Part shown: one piece after another, positions 1 through 7,965 of the stretch
Layout: the number at the start of each line of letters is the position of its first letter
How positions within the stretch are numbered: position 1 is the first letter of the stretch
From: Planococcus beigongshangi
GTDB taxonomy: Bacteria > Bacillota > Bacilli > Bacillales_A > Planococcaceae
NCBI RefSeq assembly: GCF_016820495.1
Contig: NZ_JADHDU010000003.1
Location: 248,367 to 312,366 of the forward strand
Direction: 5' to 3'
DNA length: 64,000 nucleotides
Notes under the pieces: model-generated
The model's database searches: none
What the model was told of the DNA's origin: nothing
What the model saw: the letters and a program-made list of their open reading frames with translations, nothing else
Translations under genes and position numbers: made by a program

Positions 1-98
1 GATTGCCTTCCTGACCCAAAGCACTGCCAAATCTCAGGACAATGAAACCGGTAAATAACAGGGAAATTATCAATAGGATCAGCAAAAATTTTTTTCAA
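1..98 (-). CDS. Partial 5' end of a secreted or membrane protein, frame uncertain
   Basis: A well-placed ribosome site (AAGGAG, 112-107) lies 8 nt before a TTG at 98-96, and the frame stays open to the window edge. Read straight, the protein is not hydrophobic. Dropping one A from the A7 run at 95-89 gives MKKFLLILLIISLLF, a typical signal or membrane segment. I infer the 5' end of an exported protein, either with a homopolymer indel or read from another start. Most of the gene lies outside the window. Confidence 0.35.
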   Translation of the reverse strand, partial: MKKIFADPIDNFPVIYRFHCPEIWQCFGSGRQ

Positions 99-195
99 AA
101 CCTCAACTCCTTGTTAATTTTCATCCATCGAGTTTCTTCATAGACAGAATGTAACTTTTCATCTGCGGAAACGGTCTAGTCTCCATAAGGGGTGA

Positions 196-651
196 GTGGA
201 TATGAAGAGGTTGCTGATTTTAGCTATAAGTTTGTTGAGTCTGTCTGGATGCGGCAATGGCCAAACGAATACGTCAGCTCCACAAATAAAAGAACAAAAG
301 CAGACTGAGCCTGCATTTTCTTCGCTTCCGGCGGATGATGTAATTGAAGTTGCGAGTTCGAGCGAAATAGGAAATTTGAATCGCTTCTATAAGTTCCTGG
401 AGAATATCGAAGCAAAAGAAGCGGACCACATTCAGATCAGACGGTTTACGACAGAAGGAGATCCGATTTCAAGGGACATCCAATTTGATGGATCCGTATT
501 TCAATTCATCTTCAACAGTTCGCGGGATCAATACGGTGCCGAAGCGGTTTGTGACGAGTTGACCAGGACAGAGACAGTTGAAAGCACAGATTATCAGCTT
601 GAGGGTTGTGAGAGTGACCAAGTGAATTCTTTGCTGACTGTCTGGAAATAG
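196..651 (+). CDS. DUF4362-type lipoprotein
   Basis: A 151-residue protein with a lipoprotein signal peptide; the lipobox LSGC puts the lipidated Cys near residue 19, so it should be anchored outside the membrane. The C-terminal about 100 residues match my memory of the DUF4362 family (a short DVIEV start, an FYKFLENI helix, then FTTEGDPISRDIQFDG and a Cys pair near the end). The function of the family is unknown. The gene stands alone, with GGGGTGAG upstream of the ATG, and is followed at once by short repeats rather than a clear terminator. Confidence 0.75.
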   Translation: MDMKRLLILAISLLSLSGCGNGQTNTSAPQIKEQKQTEPAFSSLPADDVIEVASSSEIGNLNRFYKFLENIEAKEADHIQIRRFTTEGDPISRDIQFDGSVFQFIFNSSRDQYGAEAVCDELTRTETVESTDYQLEGCESDQVNSLLTVWK

Positions 652-654
652 CCG

Positions 655-704
655 GTGAGCGTGGATATGGCGCTGAGCGCAGAAATAATTCTCTGAACGC
701 AGAA
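655..704 (+). repeat. Phased repeat array A (about 20-bp period, 2-3 units)
   Basis: Cores CTGAGCGCAGAA (673) and CTGAACGCAGAA (693) are 20 bp apart, with a weaker unit at 655. The array begins right after the lipoprotein stop. It is the weakest of the ten arrays of this type in the window. Confidence 0.5.
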
Positions 705-833
705 TCAATTTCTCGCATGCTCATAACCGGCACTTTAACCTCGTCCACAGGTGGAATTGGCAGCGTAATCGCCTTAAAAGAGGAGGACTTAACTCCAATC
801 TTATACAAAAGCTGAGTCAAAAGACAAATGGAT

Positions 834-853
834 GCTTTTCGCGGGCGAAAAGC
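834..853. repeat. GCTTTTCGC palindrome, copy 1
   Basis: Perfect 9-bp arms GCTTTTCGC and GCGAAAAGC around GG. It lies in the 307-bp gap (652-958) between the lipoprotein and the convergent antitoxin gene; apart from this and array A I see nothing in that gap. Copies 1-3 also share flanks (about 12 bp upstream and AAAA downstream). Confidence 0.8.
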
Positions 854-958
854 GAAAAGAGCAGGACACTCCAAAAGTTAGATGATTAACTCTAACATTT
901 GAGGTACCCTGCACTTGATTGTCTTTTATGATGATTTAATTGAGTAAATGATTTTAGG

Positions 959-1282
959 TCAGACTGAGACGATTTGTTGTTCCTCTGCAATATGAGGCTG
1001 ATTGCTCAAAATTTCCAACAAACGTCGAGCCGCACCGCTGGGTTGGTTAGTGCCGTGCTCCCACGATTCTATCGTTTTGACGGAGACTCCCAACAAGGCA
1101 GCAAACGATTTTTGAGTTAAATTCATCTGCAGGCGCAAATCTTTGATGTCCTGTGCAGAAAAAGTGGCAAGCTCCTTAATGGCCACAGTTTTGGTCCGGA
1201 CTTTTGATTGATTGCCTTCTGCGTAATCAATAGCTTGGCCCAAACTGGTTTTCAGTTCCTCGAAAAATTGGTTCTCTTTCAT
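959..1282 (-). CDS. XRE-family antitoxin (HigA/RelB-like)
   Basis: A 107-residue protein with a C-terminal helix-turn-helix (about residues 48-100; recognition-helix region QKSFAALLGVSVKTIESWE). It is the antidote and likely autorepressor of the toxin encoded immediately upstream. The ATG overlaps the toxin stop by 4 nt (ATGA, 1279-1282), so the pair is translationally coupled. Toxin-before-antitoxin order with a C-terminal HTH is typical of the HigBA group. Confidence is high for family and moderate for exact subtype. Confidence 0.85.
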   Translation of the reverse strand: MKENQFFEELKTSLGQAIDYAEGNQSKVRTKTVAIKELATFSAQDIKDLRLQMNLTQKSFAALLGVSVKTIESWEHGTNQPSGAARRLLEILSNQPHIAEEQQIVSV

Positions 1283-1641
1283 TTTTCATCCATCCTTTCG
1301 GAAGTGTACAAACTCTTCAGTTGCTCTACGAATTGTTTAAGCACCTTCTTTTGATCGGGCTTTAACGCAGCTTGCTGATTTTTTTCGTAAACCAGCAGCA
1401 AAATGGTATGTGAGGCTGTCTGAATATCTAAATAAATAATCCTGTAATCGCCGCTTTTTCCTTTATTCTCGCTTTCAGGTGAAAAGCGCATTTTTCGGAG
1501 CCCGCCCGTATCGGTGATAACAGCCCCTTGACCCGGATCCATCAGCAACTGAAACTCCAGTTCCCGCTGTTCAGCAGCACCAAGTCCAAGTTGTTTCCAC
1601 TTTTGATCAAAATTTTCTACATATATAAATGTTCGTTTCAT
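1279..1641 (-). CDS. RelE/HigB-family toxin
   Basis: A 120-residue protein with the RelE/ParE fold signature: an N-terminal helix (FDQKWKQLGLG), then LRKMRFSPE, KGKSGDYRIIYLDI and a final strand with ILLLVYEKN. Toxins of this kind cleave mRNA on the ribosome. The internal ATG at 1641 is preferred over 1671 because GAAGAGGT sits just upstream of it. It heads a two-gene operon with the XRE antitoxin. A palindrome overlapping its promoter implies autoregulation. Confidence 0.8.
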   Translation of the reverse strand: MKRTFIYVENFDQKWKQLGLGAAEQRELEFQLLMDPGQGAVITDTGGLRKMRFSPESENKGKSGDYRIIYLDIQTASHTILLLVYEKNQQAALKPDQKKVLKQFVEQLKSLYTSERMDEK

Positions 1642-1673
1642 GACGACCTCTTCAATGAATGACTTATGCATTA

Positions 1674-1702
1674 AGTATACCCTATTAAATAGGGTTTAAC
1701 AA
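1674..1702 (-). promoter_or_regulatory. Toxin-antitoxin promoter with embedded operator
   Basis: On the minus strand, TTGTTA (1702-1697) and TATACT (1679-1674) are separated by exactly 17 bp. The spacer is almost wholly the perfect palindrome ACCCTATT-A-AATAGGGT (1679-1695). A repressor bound there would block RNA polymerase directly, as expected for an autoregulated antitoxin. Confidence 0.7.
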
Positions 1703-1798
1703 TTTTAGTGAAAGTTTATTTGCAAAGCAGTAAAAAAGAAAAGGTGCATATACTACTTATATTTACATAACCAGTATGAGTGCGAAGGACAAACGGCT

Positions 1799-1818
1799 GC
1801 TTTTCGCGGGCGAAAAGC
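1799..1818. repeat. GCTTTTCGC palindrome, copy 2
   Basis: Same 20 bases as copy 1 (perfect 9-bp arms around GG), followed by GAAAAGG. It lies between the toxin promoter and the 3' end of the small disrupted gene at 1843-2022. Confidence 0.8.
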
Positions 1819-1842
1819 GAAAAGGACGGAAAAAACATTAGC

Positions 1843-2022
1843 TTAAAATTGTGCAACAAGCCAGGTGCTTGCCTGGAATAGAACCGTCAAGATCAGAATA
1901 TCCACCGCCATTTGATAGGAGAAGAATTTTCCGCCATCTTCTCTATCAAAAAAGCTTTTATAAAAACAAAGACTGCCGCAGCTGCCACGATTCCTAAAAA
2001 CCCACCCCAGTTGAAATCCATT
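1843..2022 (-). pseudogene. Small membrane protein gene with a frameshift in a T6 run
   Basis: An ATG at 2022, preceded by a G-rich ribosome site, encodes MDFNWGGFLGIVAAAAVFVF and continues into IKAF. The reading frame then runs through a T6 tract (about 1948-1953) and ends early. In the -1 frame after the T run the sequence continues FDREDGGKFFSYQMAVDILI to a second hydrophobic segment and a stop at 1843. Joined, the two halves make a coherent two-helix protein of about 59 residues. This could be decay, an assembly error, or -1 frameshifting at T TTT TTG. I do not recognise the family. Confidence 0.5.
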
Positions 2023-2196
2023 TTTCCCCCTGCTTCCTCTTCTATCCATTTTTAAAATCTCCTTGATACGATAATAAATATTATATTCTTAATTGTAAGA
2101 AACTTTGGTAAAATATAGAAGGAATTGTTTTGATATATATCGGTAACTTGATGTGTATAAACTGCGGTAGTTGTACGAGAAAGAGAGTGTGCAAAA

Positions 2197-2705
2197 ATGG
2201 GCATTATGCTGGAATTGCTGAAGTATGAAGACGCAATGGACCTATTCCATTTTGAAAATGAGAATCGATTGTTTTTCGAGAAGATGGTGCGGGCAGAGGC
2301 GATGGCTATTATACGTGGGAGATATTTCTCCAGAGGCATCGCGAAATATTGGCTGAACAGGCGAGTGGCCTTTGCCGTTTTTATTTGGTTAAAGATTCTG
2401 GCGGAAATATTGCCGGACGGATCAACCTGGTCGATATTGATGCGGCGGCGGGCACAGCGGAAATCGGCTTCCGGATGGGCGAGAAGTTCGGAGGAAAAGG
2501 AATCAGAAGCAGCGCATTGAGTTTGCTGTTATCCACCGATTCTGCTGTGGACAAGATCCACGCAAAAACGACGACTGTGAATAAGTCGTCTCAGAGAGTT
2601 CTCGAGAGGAACGGATTTATCCACATGGGGATAAGTGATGCCGAATTCGAGATGAACGGGGAACGGATGAAGTTCGTGCATTATGTGTGGATAAGGGAGG
2701 ACTAA
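2197..2705 (+). pseudogene. GNAT N-acetyltransferase, frameshifted
   Basis: The N-terminal part (LELLKYEDAMDLFHFE...FFEKMV) is in one frame and the rest (GRGDGYYTWEIFLQRHREIL...) in another. The switch is near 2289-2293 and one base appears to be missing. The C-terminal half holds the GNAT core: IAGRINLVDI, the acetyl-CoA loop region GEKFGGKGI, and NKSSQRVLERNGF. These enzymes transfer acetyl from acetyl-CoA to amines; RimJ-like enzymes act on protein N-termini. The start is ATG 2197. As sequenced it cannot make the full enzyme. Confidence 0.75.
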
Positions 2706-2707
2706 AC

Positions 2708-3286
2708 GTGGAATTGACTTTTATTCGACATGGTCAAGGGGAGCACACAATGAATCTGCCTGATAGTCTCCAAATGAATAGTCCTGCGTTGACTCACAAA
2801 GGAAGAATTCAGGCGAAAAGACTGAATCCTGAAATCCCTATAACTTCAAAAGACGCTCTAATCGCCAGCCCAACCTTAAGAACGTTGCAGACTGCTGCAA
2901 TTTGGAGTGAGAATATGGATTGCCGTAAATTTGTATCTCCTTTGGCAGGGCCGCGCATTTTTCCGTACCGGCTGGATGCTGCGACACTGCCGTGTGATGA
3001 GCTGCTTGATTTAAAAAGATTTAAAGAGGAATTTCCGGACTTTATTCCAGTGCCGAGTTTGGCTGTTTCTTTGTGGTCGACGGGCATTAATGTAAAAACG
3101 GAAGATGAATTTAATCTGCTGGCTGAAGAGTTTATCGGATTTTGTCGGAGCTTACAATGTGAAAAAATCTATATCGTCACGCATGATGGAACGATTACGT
3201 CTTACAGGCAAAAAATTTCAGGACAGCCGCTTACCAGGGCAGATTTTCTGAAAGAGGCGGAATGGGTTCGGTTGATTTTGAAATAG
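2708..3286 (+). CDS. Histidine phosphatase superfamily protein
   Basis: 192 residues beginning VELTFIRHGQGEHT, where RHG carries the phospho-accepting His of the phosphoglycerate-mutase-like clan. The second motif is IVTHDGTI near residue 160. The substrate cannot be told from sequence. The GTG start is chosen because AAGGGAGG ends 6 nt upstream; the upstream ATG at 2687 lies inside the GNAT reading frame. It follows the broken GNAT gene by 2 nt and precedes the TPR gene by 30 nt, so the three were probably one transcript. Confidence 0.75.
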   Translation: MELTFIRHGQGEHTMNLPDSLQMNSPALTHKGRIQAKRLNPEIPITSKDALIASPTLRTLQTAAIWSENMDCRKFVSPLAGPRIFPYRLDAATLPCDELLDLKRFKEEFPDFIPVPSLAVSLWSTGINVKTEDEFNLLAEEFIGFCRSLQCEKIYIVTHDGTITSYRQKISGQPLTRADFLKEAEWVRLILK

Positions 3287-3316
3287 ATCTTGGGAAGAGT
3301 GAAGGGGTGGAACGAT

Positions 3317-4387
3317 ATGGATAAGTTGTTCAGATATGCGTTGGAAAAGCGCCGTAACGGAGACTTTCTGGAATCCAACAGACTTCTCAAAGAACTCCTT
3401 TCGCAAAATCCTGATGACGCTTTATTGCATTATGAATGTGCATGGAATCATGAAATTTTGCTGCAGGAAGAGGAAGCGATCCAATTTTACGGACGGGCGA
3501 TAGAGCTGGGGCTTTCCGGCAAAGAAGGCGTGAATGCTTATGCGCAACTTGGTTCGATGTACAGACTGCATGGTCGGCTGAAAGAATCTGAGGAGATTTT
3601 AATGGAAGGGATGATGAAGTTTTGGGAATCCGGGAATTGCAGCGTCCTAAAAACTCTATATGCTTTTACGATGTATAAAATGAAAAAACCAGGCGAGGCC
3701 ATGCGCTGGATGACGGAGGCTCTTCTGGATTCTGCAGCGGAAGAGGGGATCGTGAACAATCGGCGGATGCTGCAGTATCTCGGCAGCAATTTGGATGTTC
3801 CCGATATTATGGAGAAGCTGCGTGATGAGCCACTACCTGAGGCTGGATTTACAAATGACGGGAAGTCCACCGTGGAAAAAGTGGAGGATGTCCTGAAGAG
3901 GTTTCACCCGGCGTATTTCCACGGAGGATGGATACCTGACTTTGATCATTATGAACAGCATTTTACAGATCCGGACGCTGACACCCGGCGAGCGGCAATG
4001 GCGGCTTTCGCTATTATGATTGGGGCTTGGGAAACCTATAGCGCTTTCCCTTTCACGCCTCAGCACGAACGGAAGTATGATGGCGGCTATGATCCCGACG
4101 AACCCCATTTCGAGCTGAACGGCTACATTGCAGCTTTCTCTTCCAATTTCCTTGCCATTCAGCGAGAATTTCCGGTTATGACGGCTTATACTGTCGCTGC
4201 TTTGTCCGCTGTTGATGAAGAAAGTAAAATTGGTTTGGAACGCAAATTCCCGGAAACGGATGCGGATTTATTCCAGAAACTCCGTGAAGAAATCCTTCTG
4301 CCGTATCGGCAATCCAAGGAGAAACTGCCGCCTATTGAAGACTTTCTCGAAGAAATTGGTTGGAATTCGTCTTACAGTGGCTGGTGA
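3317..4387 (+). CDS. Tetratricopeptide-repeat protein
   Basis: 356 residues. The first about 120 form TPR helices (LLKELLSQNPDDALLHYECA, AIQFYGRAIELG, AYAQLGSMYRLHGRLKE), resembling the Tpr5-type repeats of Bacillales cytosolic proteins. The C-terminal about 190 residues (from VEDVLKRFHPAYFHGGW) are a separate soluble domain I do not recognise. The ATG at 3317 follows AAGGGGTGG; a TTG at 3290 is a weaker option. TPRs usually mediate protein binding; no enzyme activity is implied. Confidence 0.7.
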   Translation: MDKLFRYALEKRRNGDFLESNRLLKELLSQNPDDALLHYECAWNHEILLQEEEAIQFYGRAIELGLSGKEGVNAYAQLGSMYRLHGRLKESEEILMEGMMKFWESGNCSVLKTLYAFTMYKMKKPGEAMRWMTEALLDSAAEEGIVNNRRMLQYLGSNLDVPDIMEKLRDEPLPEAGFTNDGKSTVEKVEDVLKRFHPAYFHGGWIPDFDHYEQHFTDPDADTRRAAMAAFAIMIGAWETYSAFPFTPQHERKYDGGYDPDEPHFELNGYIAAFSSNFLAIQREFPVMTAYTVAALSAVDEESKIGLERKFPETDADLFQKLREEILLPYRQSKEKLPPIEDFLEEIGWNSSYSGW

Positions 4388-4438
4388 ATCGCATATTTCC
4401 AATGGAATAAAAAATTTATGATTCAGGAGGCGGATAAA

Positions 4439-4579
4439 TTGGACTTTATTCTTGTGGGCTTATTGATTGTTGTCATAGCCATATCTTCAGGCAAAATAGA
4501 AAAGAAACTGGATGAGGCAAAAGAGCAAAACGAGCGGATGATTGGAATTCTTGAAGACATTAGAGATAAGAAACAGTAA
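4439..4579 (+). CDS. Small membrane protein with coiled-coil tail
   Basis: 46 residues from a TTG placed 8 nt after a perfect AGGAGG (4425-4430). Residues 2-17 (DFILVGLLIVVIAISS) form one membrane helix. The rest is a charged heptad-like helix (IEKKLDEAKEQNERMIGILE). It resembles the small DUF4083/YrzO-like proteins of Bacillales, as does the protein at 20022-20261. Function unknown. It lies 21 nt before the next small membrane gene. Confidence 0.65.
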   Translation: MDFILVGLLIVVIAISSGKIEKKLDEAKEQNERMIGILEDIRDKKQ

Positions 4580-4600
4580 TGGAAATGAGGAGGCACAGCA

Positions 4601-4867
4601 ATGAAACTCATCACCCGATCACTTATCGGAGCCACCGCTCTTTTCGGTATTTATACGGCCGGCACACTTACGTCAGGGTACATCAAAACGAAAAACTACG
4701 AACCGGATTTTGAGGCTGCTTGGGAAGATGCAGAAAATTTGCCGAGTGAAGCGGCTTTTGGCCAAGGCCCAGCCCTCGTTTCGTTGGCCGGCTTATTTGG
4801 TGGAATGGTGCTTTCGAGTGCGGTATTCCTATCTGTTTACGACAAGATCACACTGGAAAAAGTTTAA
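4601..4867 (+). CDS. Small membrane protein, unknown function
   Basis: 88 residues with two predicted membrane helices (about 5-22 and 60-80) flanking a soluble acidic stretch (KTKNYEPDFEAAWEDAENLP). AATGAGGAGG precedes the ATG. It is probably co-transcribed with the 46-residue protein upstream. I do not recognise the family. Confidence 0.6.
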   Translation: MKLITRSLIGATALFGIYTAGTLTSGYIKTKNYEPDFEAAWEDAENLPSEAAFGQGPALVSLAGLFGGMVLSSAVFLSVYDKITLEKV

Positions 4868-4887
4868 AGAATGAATGCGGAATTTCC

Positions 4888-5325
4888 TCATTCCCCCGAC
4901 TTGAACATCTTGCCGTTATGCGGGACGACGAGGACCGAAACGGCTTCATCCGAATCCTTGTCACGTCCGCTGAACAAGTAACCTCTGCTTGATTCGAATG
5001 GATTCCAGCTCTTTGAAGTATCGAATGGAACCCTTTCGACTTTCACATCAACGAGGCCGTAATCATTTTCGACTTTCGCTTTCGCCTGTTCGTGCGTATA
5101 TTCAGGCACGGAAAAATAAACGGCGGCGATGACTATAAGAACATACAAAAAGTAAGGACGGTACTTCTTTTCGGGAATGAGCGATTTATAAACCACTACA
5201 TGCATGACCAGAAAAGTAATGATGAGATGGCCAGGCATGACGTTCATATAGACTTGCGAATCGACGATAAAGAATATGACCAACAAAACGAGTGAGATGA
5301 TTGCGCCGGGCAGGTAGTCTTTCAA
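4888..5325 (-). CDS. Membrane protein, unknown function
   Basis: 145 residues from a TTG lying 7 nt after AAAAGGAG; TTG 5346 and ATG 5343 are in-frame alternatives whose reading would overlap that ribosome site. Three hydrophobic helices occupy about residues 6-75. A soluble C-terminal domain follows (HEQAKAKVENDYGLVDVKVE), with a layout like small DUF3139-type proteins. It is convergent with the gene at 4601. Function unknown. Confidence 0.55.
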   Translation of the reverse strand: MKDYLPGAIISLVLLVIFFIVDSQVYMNVMPGHLIITFLVMHVVVYKSLIPEKKYRPYFLYVLIVIAAVYFSVPEYTHEQAKAKVENDYGLVDVKVERVPFDTSKSWNPFESSRGYLFSGRDKDSDEAVSVLVVPHNGKMFKSGE

Positions 5326-5432
5326 GGGAATTCTCCTTTTCATCAATCCATCATGGATGAGTACATAGTTTTAACTAATATTAGGGAGGGTGGGCATACA
5401 CGGCTGATCCAGCTGATGTATGGCGAAAAAAG

Positions 5433-5648
5433 ATGAATAAGATGACGAAGTACTATTTTATCGGTTATTTTCTTATGTTCCCCCTGGTTTACATAGTGAG
5501 TTCATTTATATGGAGATTTGTCATCAAAAGCTATGATCTGGCTGAAGTACTGACTGACACTCTATCCATTACGGCCATTTACTATGTGCTGATCAGCATT
5601 CTTTTTGTCCTATTCGGCAACAAGATACATAAGCGTGAAGCGAGCTAA
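5433..5648 (+). CDS. Small two-helix membrane protein
   Basis: 71 residues with hydrophobic helices at about 8-30 and 45-62 and a basic end (NKIHKREAS). The ribosome site is weak (a purine run before ATG 5433). A terminator hairpin follows the stop directly. No family recognised. Confidence 0.5.
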   Translation: MNKMTKYYFIGYFLMFPLVYIVSSFIWRFVIKSYDLAEVLTDTLSITAIYYVLISILFVLFGNKIHKREAS

Positions 5649-5672
5649 GGCTGCCGGGCAGGCAGTCTTTTT
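5649..5672 (+). terminator. Terminator after the gene at 5433
   Basis: Stem GGCTGCC / GGCAGTC with a GGGCA loop, followed by TTTTT. Confidence 0.65.
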
Positions 5673-5755
5673 CATTTGCAGTTAGATGGTATAATAAGTA
5701 TAGACGAAGTCGGCGGAAAGTTCTGTATATTTTTTATTCGCATCAATCAAGACCG

Positions 5756-5763
5756 TAAGCGCA
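5756..5763 (+). promoter_or_regulatory. Possible Ada box upstream of adaA
   Basis: TAAGCGCA matches the enterobacterial Ada box AAAGCGCA in 7 of 8 positions and lies about 78 bp upstream of adaA. Methylated Ada activators bind such sites. A single 8-mer is weak evidence. Confidence 0.25.
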
Positions 5764-5840
5764 AAATCGAGGACGAAGCGGCAACGGTCCAATTGGTAAA
5801 ATAGAGAGAGAAGAAATCCGCGAGTTGGGAGTGAAGCGTG

Positions 5841-6449
5841 ATGGCAGGCTTTACGTTCGAAGAAATGTGGGAGAAGATCATGGCGTGTGACCAGACATAC
5901 GACGGATTATTTTATACAGCGGTGAAAACGACGAAGATCTACTGCAGACCGTCGTGCCGGTCACGAAAACCTAAAAAGGTGAATGTGGAATTTTACGCGA
6001 CGATGGAGGAAGCCGAAAGCAAGGGTTACCGGGCATGTAAAAGGTGCCAGCCGGAAACGGAGCGGACGCCGAATGAGGAAGTCACCCGGCAGGTGATGGC
6101 ATTTTTGGCAGAGAACCATAAACGGAAGCTGACCCTGGATGAGGTGGCGGCTCATGTTGGACTGAGTCCTTCTTATCTGGACCGCATATTTAAGGAGGAA
6201 ACTTCGGAGACGCCGCGCGTATTTCTGGAGAAAATCCGTGTCGACAAAGCGGCGCATTTATTGGAACACACGGATTACACGAATCTGGAGATTTGCTTCG
6301 AAGCGGGTTTCCAAAGCACATCGCATTTCTATAAAGCGTTCCGGCGGCTGAAAAATCTGTCGCCGAGTGAATACAGGAAAATGATGAAGGAGCTGCTGTA
6401 TGAAGACGACAACAGACGACAATTGCTTGCGAATTCCTACTCCAGCTGA
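5841..6449 (+). CDS. adaA: AdaA: methylphosphotriester-DNA methyltransferase and AraC-type activator
   Basis: 202 residues. The N-terminal Ada domain (about 1-75) has the four zinc cysteines in YCRPSC and ACKRC. One of the first pair takes a methyl group from DNA methylphosphotriesters. An AraC-type double helix-turn-helix follows (about 85-185; LTLDEVAAHVGLSPSYLDRIF and FEAGFQSTSHFYKAFRRL). Once methylated it activates repair genes, here presumably alkA and ogt just downstream. ATG 5841 is chosen over GTG 5838. The 3' end overlaps alkA by 50 nt in another frame. Confidence 0.92.
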   Translation: MAGFTFEEMWEKIMACDQTYDGLFYTAVKTTKIYCRPSCRSRKPKKVNVEFYATMEEAESKGYRACKRCQPETERTPNEEVTRQVMAFLAENHKRKLTLDEVAAHVGLSPSYLDRIFKEETSETPRVFLEKIRVDKAAHLLEHTDYTNLEICFEAGFQSTSHFYKAFRRLKNLSPSEYRKMMKELLYEDDNRRQLLANSYSS

Positions 6450-7308
6450 CTTCAATTTTGAAGAATGCCTGATTTTCCTCAACCGCTCGCTTCAGGAAAA
6501 CCTCCACCGAATAGAAGATGGCCGCATCCGGAAGCTGATCCGCGATGAGGAAGAAATGATTTTATTTGAGATAACGCATTCGCACCGGCATCTGCAACTT
6601 GAGTTTCTGAACGGGACGCCTTCTGAAGCGGGGCAGCGGGCAGCCGGCGATTATGTGTGGCAATGGTTTGATCTGAAAACGGACCTGACGCCATTTTATG
6701 AACTGGCAGAGCAGGATGCAATTTTGCAGCCGATCGTAAGAAGATATTACGGGCTGCGGATTCTGGGCATGCCTGATTTATTCGAAGCGATGGCCTGGGC
6801 GATCATGGGCCAGCAGATTAATCTGACGTTTGCCTATACGCTGAAAAAGCGGCTGGTCGAGAATTTTGGAAGTCCGTTCGTATACGAAGGAGAGGATTAC
6901 TGGGCGTTTCCTTCCTTTGAGACGATTGCGGCGCTGTCGGTGAGCGATTTGACGTCCCTGCAATTTTCGGGCAGGAAAGCAGAATACCTTATCGGTGTTG
7001 CGGGTGAAATGGCTGAAGGCAAGCTGGCCAGGGAACAGTTCATGGAGCGGAATGACACGGAAGCGATTGAAAAAGAGCTTGTGGCTCTCCGCGGCATCGG
7101 CCCATGGTCGGCGAATTACGTAATGATGAAATGCCTGGCGATTCCGTCGGCTTTCCCGCTGGCTGACGTCGGCCTGCACAACGCGTTGAAGGTGCAGCTG
7201 GGACTGGAACAAAAGCCGACATTCGCGGAAATTGAGCGCTATGCAGAAAACTGGAAAGGGTGGGAAGCCTACGCCACTTTCTATTTATGGAGGAGTTTAT
7301 ATGAGTAA
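6400..7308 (+). CDS. alkA: DNA-3-methyladenine glycosylase II (AlkA)
   Basis: 302 residues of the HhH-GPD superfamily. The hairpin is LRGIGPWSANYVM (about 230) and the catalytic Asp lies in PLADVGLHNAL. An N-terminal AlkA-N-like region precedes the glycosylase core (MAWAIMGQQINLTFAYTLKK). It removes 3-methyladenine and other alkylated bases. It starts inside adaA and ends 8 nt inside ogt, so translation of the three is coupled. Confidence 0.9.
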   Translation: MKTTTDDNCLRIPTPADFNFEECLIFLNRSLQENLHRIEDGRIRKLIRDEEEMILFEITHSHRHLQLEFLNGTPSEAGQRAAGDYVWQWFDLKTDLTPFYELAEQDAILQPIVRRYYGLRILGMPDLFEAMAWAIMGQQINLTFAYTLKKRLVENFGSPFVYEGEDYWAFPSFETIAALSVSDLTSLQFSGRKAEYLIGVAGEMAEGKLAREQFMERNDTEAIEKELVALRGIGPWSANYVMMKCLAIPSAFPLADVGLHNALKVQLGLEQKPTFAEIERYAENWKGWEAYATFYLWRSLYE

Positions 7309-7789
7309 CTTGCATCAAGTCGATCTGCAAACGCCGATCGGCATCATCGAAATCATGGGCACAGAAGAGGGAGTCTCCTCGGTTTTATTCACGGAGCGCG
7401 AAGAAATAAAACATTGCGTGCAGCCGGATACGCCGCAGGTTTTGAAAGAGTGTATGACGCAGCTGGAGGAATACTTCCGCGGGGAGCGTCTGGAATTCAG
7501 CGTTCCAGTCATGTCGAAGGGAACTGAATTCCAGACGAAAGTATGGTCGGCCTTAACAACGGTCGGTTATGCGGAAACGGCATCCTACCGTGACATTGCG
7601 GTGAAAGTTGGCAGCGAACGAGCTGTGCGGGCAGTGGGCAATGCGAACAGCAAAAATAAGCTGACGATCATCGTGCCGTGCCACCGGGTGATCGGATCGA
7701 GCGGGAAGCTGACGGGCTACGCGGGGACGCTGAGCCGGAAGGAATGGCTGCTGAAGCATGAACAGGAAGTGAGAAGGAAGAGTTTGTAG
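7301..7789 (+). CDS. ogt: Methylated-DNA-[protein]-cysteine S-methyltransferase
   Basis: 162 residues with the active-site motif IVPCHRVIGSSG (Cys about 130), which accepts the O6-methyl of guanine irreversibly, and the winged-helix motif YRDIAVKVGSERAVRAVG. ATG 7301 follows ATGGAGGAG and overlaps the alkA stop. It corresponds to the AdaB role in B. subtilis; here Ada functions are split as adaA plus this gene. Confidence 0.92.
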   Translation: MSNLHQVDLQTPIGIIEIMGTEEGVSSVLFTEREEIKHCVQPDTPQVLKECMTQLEEYFRGERLEFSVPVMSKGTEFQTKVWSALTTVGYAETASYRDIAVKVGSERAVRAVGNANSKNKLTIIVPCHRVIGSSGKLTGYAGTLSRKEWLLKHEQEVRRKSL

Positions 7790-7814
7790 GGTGTTGGGGC
7801 TTTCGGAGAACATT

Positions 7815-7854
7815 GGAAAGGGGAGAAACTTGAAGGCGGTTTCTTCCCTTTTCC
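7815..7854 (+). terminator. Imperfect hairpin after ogt
   Basis: GGAAAGGG-AGAAAC pairs imperfectly with GTTTC-TTCCC-TTTTCC. The U-tract is poor, so termination is only plausible. Confidence 0.35.
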
Positions 7855-7908
7855 GGTTTGATTGAGATCAAAATCTGTTAAAAGACAAGGTCAAAGGACA
7901 GAATGGAT

Positions 7909-7928
7909 GCTTTTCGCAGGCGAAAAGC
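7909..7928. repeat. GCTTTTCGC palindrome, copy 3
   Basis: Perfect 9-bp arms around AG. The upstream flank GGACAGAATGGAT resembles that of copy 1. It lies between ogt and tag. Confidence 0.8.
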
Positions 7929-7965
7929 AAAAAACCAGAAGAAAATGATAGGGGGCGGATCGCAG

